Source: a virus. Taken from it: 20,069 nt of DNA. Positions 18,096 through 20,069 of the stretch are shown here, piece after piece (position 1 is the stretch's first letter; every line of letters begins with the position of its first letter). The DNA is taken from positions 1 to 20,069 of IMG/VR virus record IMGVR_UViG_3300025652_000734. One strand, given 5' to 3'. The notes under the pieces were generated by a model. The model made no database searches. It saw only the letters and a list, made by a program, of their open reading frames with translations, and was not told the DNA's origin. A program made the position numbers and the translations under genes.

Positions 18096-20069
18096 CATGC
18101 AACGTCAAATGGATATGTTTGAAGAAGGCGGCTTACGTGATGAAGGTGGTATGGTAGATGAAGAATCAGGTAACGAAGTTCCCATTGGTAGTACTCGTAA
18201 AGAAGTTAGAGATGATATACCTGCACAGGTAAGTGAAGGTGAGTTTGTATTTCCTGCTGATGTAGTTAGGTTCCTTGGCCTTGAAAAACTTATGGAGATG
18301 CGGCAAGCTGCTAAGATGGGCCTCAAGCAAATGGAAGCTATGGGTCAAATGGGTAATAGTGATGAAGCTACAATACCTGATGATATGCCATTTGGTATGG
18401 CTGATCTAGTTGTTATTGGTGGGCCAGATGAAGATGATGAACCACAGAAGAAAGCACAGGGTGGTTTAGCATTTGCAAGTGGTGGTATAAGTATGCCCGA
18501 CTTTGATTTTAGTAATCAAGATGTTCGTATATATGTAAAAAAAGGTTCACCAGATAGACGTATACCTTTCTTTAATGGTGAGCCAGTTATACCTATTCCA
18601 GCAGGTTATGTACTAAAAGGTTCTGCACCTGTAGAAGAAGAAACAGAAACAGAAAAAGCTATACCTACAGGCGGCGATGACGATGATCGACCTCCAGTAA
18701 AACAATCAGAATTTCAAGAAGCTGGTGGTTGGGATATGGATTTTGGTAATCCACCTGATGCTTCTAAAGTTGACTTATGGATTAAAGAAGCAGAAAAAAC
18801 TGTTGGGTATGGGCCTACAATTGCTACAGGTGTAGCTGCTGCGTTTGGTGGACCTTTAGCTGCTTTTGTGCATCTTGGTAATAAAATGAATGCTAAAGGT
18901 AGAGATGCTGGATTTGCAAAAGCATTAGCTGCAGCAAAGAAAACAGCTACCCCAGGACAGGTTGCTAAACTTAATGCTATAAGTAAAACTATTGATGAAG
19001 GTGCTGATAAAAGTATACTTGAAAAAGGCTTAGATGCTATTTCTAAAGCACTTGGATTTAATCAAAAACAAAAAGATACAGCTACAAAAGTTTCAGGTAC
19101 TGCTATTTCAGGATCTATACGCCCTAAAGCAAGACCAAATTTAGAAGAAGAAGAAAATAAAAACAAAAATCAAATAGATGAAAAAGACCTAGAAGCAATG
19201 CAAGCTGTTATAGATCAAAAAGGTGATACAGATGGCCCAGAATCAGATGAAATAGAAAATATAGAAAATGCAATTGCTGCTGCAAGTAAAGAGTTAGGTT
19301 TAAATACAAATAGAGAAGATATACCTGATAGTGTATACAATGTAGGTCCAGAAACTCAAGGCTTTACTTTATCATCTTCATCAGGAGTATCTCCAGATTA
19401 CGGTATAACTAAAGAAGTCTCTGGAGATATAGTTGGGGCTAGAGTAGGTGATCCTATAAATACTGGTAGAAGAACTAAAACGGTGGTTGCGCCTGATCAA
19501 GAAGCAGAGACATTTGCAAACTTGAGGGATAATCAAAATTATAAAACAGTACTTGAAGATACTATTGGACAATTTAATAATACGTATGATCAACTAGTAG
19601 AGGATATTAGGTATTCTTCTAGTAAAGCAACATCTATGAAAGGCAAAACAGTATTAAGAAATCAATTAAATGAGCAAGCGGAAAGTTATTTTGATAAATT
19701 AAAACAAGGATTAGGATTTGAAGGCCCACCAGAAGTAAATGAAAAAATACGTGATGATGGAAGTACTGAGCCATTTACACCTAAAGTTGATAAACCCGAT
19801 TCTGACGATCCACCACCATCTACTGTGCCTACACCAAGTGGCGGGGGTGATAATAATAATGATGATGATGGGCCTGGATTTGCACCAGTAGCTACACAAG
19901 AACAAATATCACAGGCGCAAGAACAAGCAACAAGTTCTGCAATAGCAAGTGGAGCTACACAAGAAGAAGCAGAGCAAGCAGGTGCAATTGCAGGTGGTCA
20001 AATGGGAGGTAAAGGATATGTAGGAGGCTATGGATTTAAAAAAGGTGGACTAGCCTCTCGTAGAAAATA
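18088..20069 (+). CDS. Large phage structural protein, about 660 residues, reaching the window edge
   Basis: The frame is open from ATG 18088 to the edge. The last two bases are TA, so a stop is likely one base outside. The N-terminus (MDNMQRQMDMFEEGGLRDEG; NEVPIGSTRKEVRDDIPAQV; SEGEFVFPADVVRFLGLEKL) resembles a recurrent protein downstream of portals in marine phages, likely a virion or assembly component. Residues about 243-262 (PTIATGVAAAFGGPLAAFV) are a hydrophobic Gly/Ala stretch that might enter a membrane. A GSIRPKARP motif follows, then an acidic coiled region, a Pro/Asp/Asn-rich linker and a Lys-Gly-Gly end (FKKGGLASRRK). The role is not certain; a DNA-ejection protein is one option. 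Confidence 0.7.
   Translation, partial: MDNMQRQMDMFEEGGLRDEGGMVDEESGNEVPIGSTRKEVRDDIPAQVSEGEFVFPADVVRFLGLEKLMEMRQAAKMGLKQMEAMGQMGNSDEATIPDDMPFGMADLVVIGGPDEDDEPQKKAQGGLAFASGGISMPDFDFSNQDVRIYVKKGSPDRRIPFFNGEPVIPIPAGYVLKGSAPVEEETETEKAIPTGGDDDDRPPVKQSEFQEAGGWDMDFGNPPDASKVDLWIKEAEKTVGYGPTIATGVAAAFGGPLAAFVHLGNKMNAKGRDAGFAKALAAAKKTATPGQVAKLNAISKTIDEGADKSILEKGLDAISKALGFNQKQKDTATKVSGTAISGSIRPKARPNLEEEENKNKNQIDEKDLEAMQAVIDQKGDTDGPESDEIENIENAIAAASKELGLNTNREDIPDSVYNVGPETQGFTLSSSSGVSPDYGITKEVSGDIVGARVGDPINTGRRTKTVVAPDQEAETFANLRDNQNYKTVLEDTIGQFNNTYDQLVEDIRYSSSKATSMKGKTVLRNQLNEQAESYFDKLKQGLGFEGPPEVNEKIRDDGSTEPFTPKVDKPDSDDPPPSTVPTPSGGGDNNNDDDGPGFAPVATQEQISQAQEQATSSAIASGATQEEAEQAGAIAGGQMGGKGYVGGYGFKKGGLASRRK
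19109..19139 (+). repeat. 31-base exact repeat, copy 2 (encodes GSIRPKARP)
   Basis: This stretch is identical to 13538-13568, including wobble bases, and is read in the same frame inside the 660-residue gene. Confidence 0.9.

Overview
The window looks like about half of a temperate, double-stranded DNA tailed phage (or prophage). A tyrosine integrase, two peptidoglycan-cutting enzymes, a three-helix holin, terminase subunits and a large portal protein are recognisable. Moderate-to-low GC, SleB-type hydrolase, DUF932, DUF1127 and GTA-type holin families, and small basic structural-module proteins of a kind I associate with ocean phages suggest a marine alphaproteobacterial host and a podovirus-like particle. 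Host and particle type are inference, not something the sequence proves.

Layout. (1) Positions 1-6448: a leftward (minus-strand) early/lysogeny-type module of about 17 genes, most of them small. Genes often overlap by 1, 4, 8 or 11-14 bases, so translation is probably coupled. From promoter-proximal to distal: a 190-aa protein of unknown role, small membrane proteins, an HhH-GPD-like protein, tiny basic proteins, a helix-turn-helix protein, unknowns, a SleB-type cell-wall hydrolase, a DUF932 protein, and the integrase, which is cut by the left edge. (2) Positions 6449-7510: about 1.06 kb without a convincing gene, between the divergent modules. It holds a long imperfect hairpin, a dense series of short hairpins, and AT-rich direct repeats. 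(3) Positions 7511-20069: a rightward late module. It contains small basic proteins, two probable virion proteins, a DUF1127 protein, a lysis group (two-helix membrane protein, small Cys-containing protein, 3TM holin, M15 peptidase), packaging genes (TerS-like, HTH protein, TerL), the portal, and a 660-aa protein that reaches the right edge.

The most unusual feature is a near-palindrome, GTCCAANNTTGGAC. It occurs seven times, all between 3.39 and 6.73 kb in the leftward module, with flanks always in the same orientation. Two copies sit between a duplicated sigma70-like promoter and the ribosome-binding site of two genes, four lie inside reading frames, and one lies in the divergent intergenic region. 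This resembles a distributed operator ('stoperator') system; a helix-turn-helix protein in the same operon is a candidate binder. Other notable items are the hairpin array, a 31-base exact repeat shared by two distant late genes, several long same-strand gene overlaps, and recurrent Lys/Gly-Gly motifs across late proteins.
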